In this document: positions 8,431 through 8,999 of the stretch, in pieces | How positions within the stretch are numbered: position 1 is the stretch's first letter | How the letters are laid out: the number at the start of each line of letters is the position of its first letter | Origin: Actinomycetota bacterium | Lineage (GTDB): Bacteria; Actinomycetota; Acidimicrobiia; Spongiisociales; ZC4RG35 | Assembly: GCA_022615295.1 (NCBI GenBank) | Contig: JAKEHF010000042.1 | Location: 1-8,999, forward strand | Length of the DNA stretch: 8,999 bases | Direction of reading: 5' to 3' | Notes under the pieces: model-generated | Databases searched by the model: none | Seen by the model: only the letters and a program-made list of their open reading frames with translations | Told to the model about the DNA's origin: nothing | Position numbers and translations under genes: made by a program

Positions 8431-8868
8431 CTATGTCCGGCTGAGGGGCTTTGCTTCTCGAATCCTGACCGGTCTGGAGACCTGTTTGACCACACATGGC
8501 GGCACCCCCGCCATGTCGCCCCTGGCGGTTTTTCGATAGACGCTGGGGGGCACACCGACCAGCTCGGTGAACCGGGTGCTGAAGGTCCCCAGCGACTGAC
8601 AACCTACGGCGAAGCAGACCTCGGTGACGTTGAGATCGCCGCGACGCAGCAGTGCCATCGCCCGTTCAATACGCCGCGTCATGAGATAGGAGTAGGGAGA
8701 CTCGCCGTAAGCCGCTTTGAACTGGCGGCTGAGATGACCCGCCGACATGTGGGCGCCACGAGCCAGCGCCTCGACATCCAGGGGCTGGGCATACTCCCGG
8801 TCTATCCGATCACGGACCCGACGCAGCCAGGCCAGGTCGCTCAGACGTTGCTCCGAGACACCGGTCAC
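8431..8868 (-). CDS. AraC-family transcriptional regulator, DNA-binding domain only
   Basis: The protein is a near-minimal AraC/XylS DNA-binding domain of 145 residues from the GTG at 8868. Helix-turn-helix one covers about 29-50 (PLDVEALARGAHMSAGHLSR). It is followed by the F-K-A-A-Y-G-E-S-P-Y-S-Y-L linker (50-62), the RRIERAMALL helix (65-74), and helix-turn-helix two at 79-101 (LNVTEVCFAVGCQSLGTFS), ending with the FTELVGVPPSVYRK family signature (100-113). There is no N-terminal effector-binding domain. The short C-terminal tail (GVPPCVVKQVSRPVR) carries a lone Cys apart from those in helix-turn-helix two (C85, C90), so any signal may be sensed by redox or by partner proteins; this is speculative. 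The start is uncertain: GTG 8868 matches the family's usual N-terminus but has a weak Shine-Dalgarno, and the ATG at 8949 would add a basic, unconserved leader. It is first in the four-gene set and probably regulates it. Confidence 0.88.
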   Translation of the reverse strand: MTGVSEQRLSDLAWLRRVRDRIDREYAQPLDVEALARGAHMSAGHLSRQFKAAYGESPYSYLMTRRIERAMALLRRGDLNVTEVCFAVGCQSLGTFSTRFTELVGVPPSVYRKTARGDMAGVPPCVVKQVSRPVRIREAKPLSRT

Positions 8869-8999
8869 CCGCTCAATCGTGCCACGTCCCCGACGGTAGG
8901 CGCCCAACCCTCGATCACGTCCTCCTCGGGTCGTCGCCCCGAGAGTCACGTCGGATGGCCCTGGCCGGTGACCCGACTGCCCATTCTCTCAGGTCGGCC
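8869..8999 (-). other. Upstream region of the AraC-type operon
   Basis: This should contain the promoter of the - strand operon, but I cannot pick out a convincing -35/-10 pair. An AGGAGG at about 8920-8926 (- strand) precedes a GTG that is out of frame with the regulator, so it does not fix the start. The AraC frame is open through here to an ATG at 8949, but the translation is basic and unlike the family. Confidence 0.35.

Overview
This is high-GC bacterial DNA that reads as actinobacterial (Actinomycetota, possibly an uncultured Acidimicrobiia-like lineage). That placement is an inference. It rests on strong G/C preference at third codon positions, actinobacterial-looking versions of CorA, RtcB, the phosphoribosyltransferase-hydrolase fusion and the AraC/VOC/DUF1801 trio, and one promoter that looks leaderless. 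I see no rRNA, tRNA, CRISPR array, insertion sequence or phage gene.

Left part (1-1922, + strand). The first ~690 bases are gene debris. The N-terminal part of an EAL (cyclic-di-GMP phosphodiesterase) domain is joined to the C-terminal part of an unidentified small membrane protein, which itself carries a frameshift. Next comes an intact CorA-type Mg2+/Co2+ channel gene. Its frame stays open back through the debris, so its true start is uncertain.

Middle (1992-5068). A small pyridoxamine-phosphate-oxidase-like flavoprotein gene (- strand) diverges from rtcB (+ strand), which encodes the RNA 3'-phosphate ligase. The flavoprotein promoter is the most striking regulatory element here: a perfect 17-nt palindrome fills the spacer between a consensus -35 and a -10-like element, and predicted transcription starts at the ATG itself. 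rtcB converges on, and overlaps by 11 bases, a phosphoribosyltransferase/alpha-beta-hydrolase fusion gene on the - strand. That gene is cut off just after its hydrolase nucleophile motif and ends inside a 9-bp hairpin that sits where rtcB's terminator would be expected.

Right part (5165-8868, all - strand). A closely spaced set runs AraC-type DNA-binding protein, VOC (glyoxalase/bleomycin-resistance fold) protein, DUF1801 protein, then a short UvrA-like ABC ATPase lacking the UvrB-binding domain (UvrA2/DrrC type). Gaps of 10, 23 and 32 bases suggest one operon. A plausible but unproven reading is a regulated response to a DNA-reactive or toxic small molecule. The truncated phosphoribosyltransferase gene follows after a 96-base gap and has its own strong ribosome binding site.

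Most of the window is ordinary chromosomal content. The items most worth a second look are the palindromic promoter, the two truncation scars and the AraC-VOC-DUF1801-UvrA-like operon.
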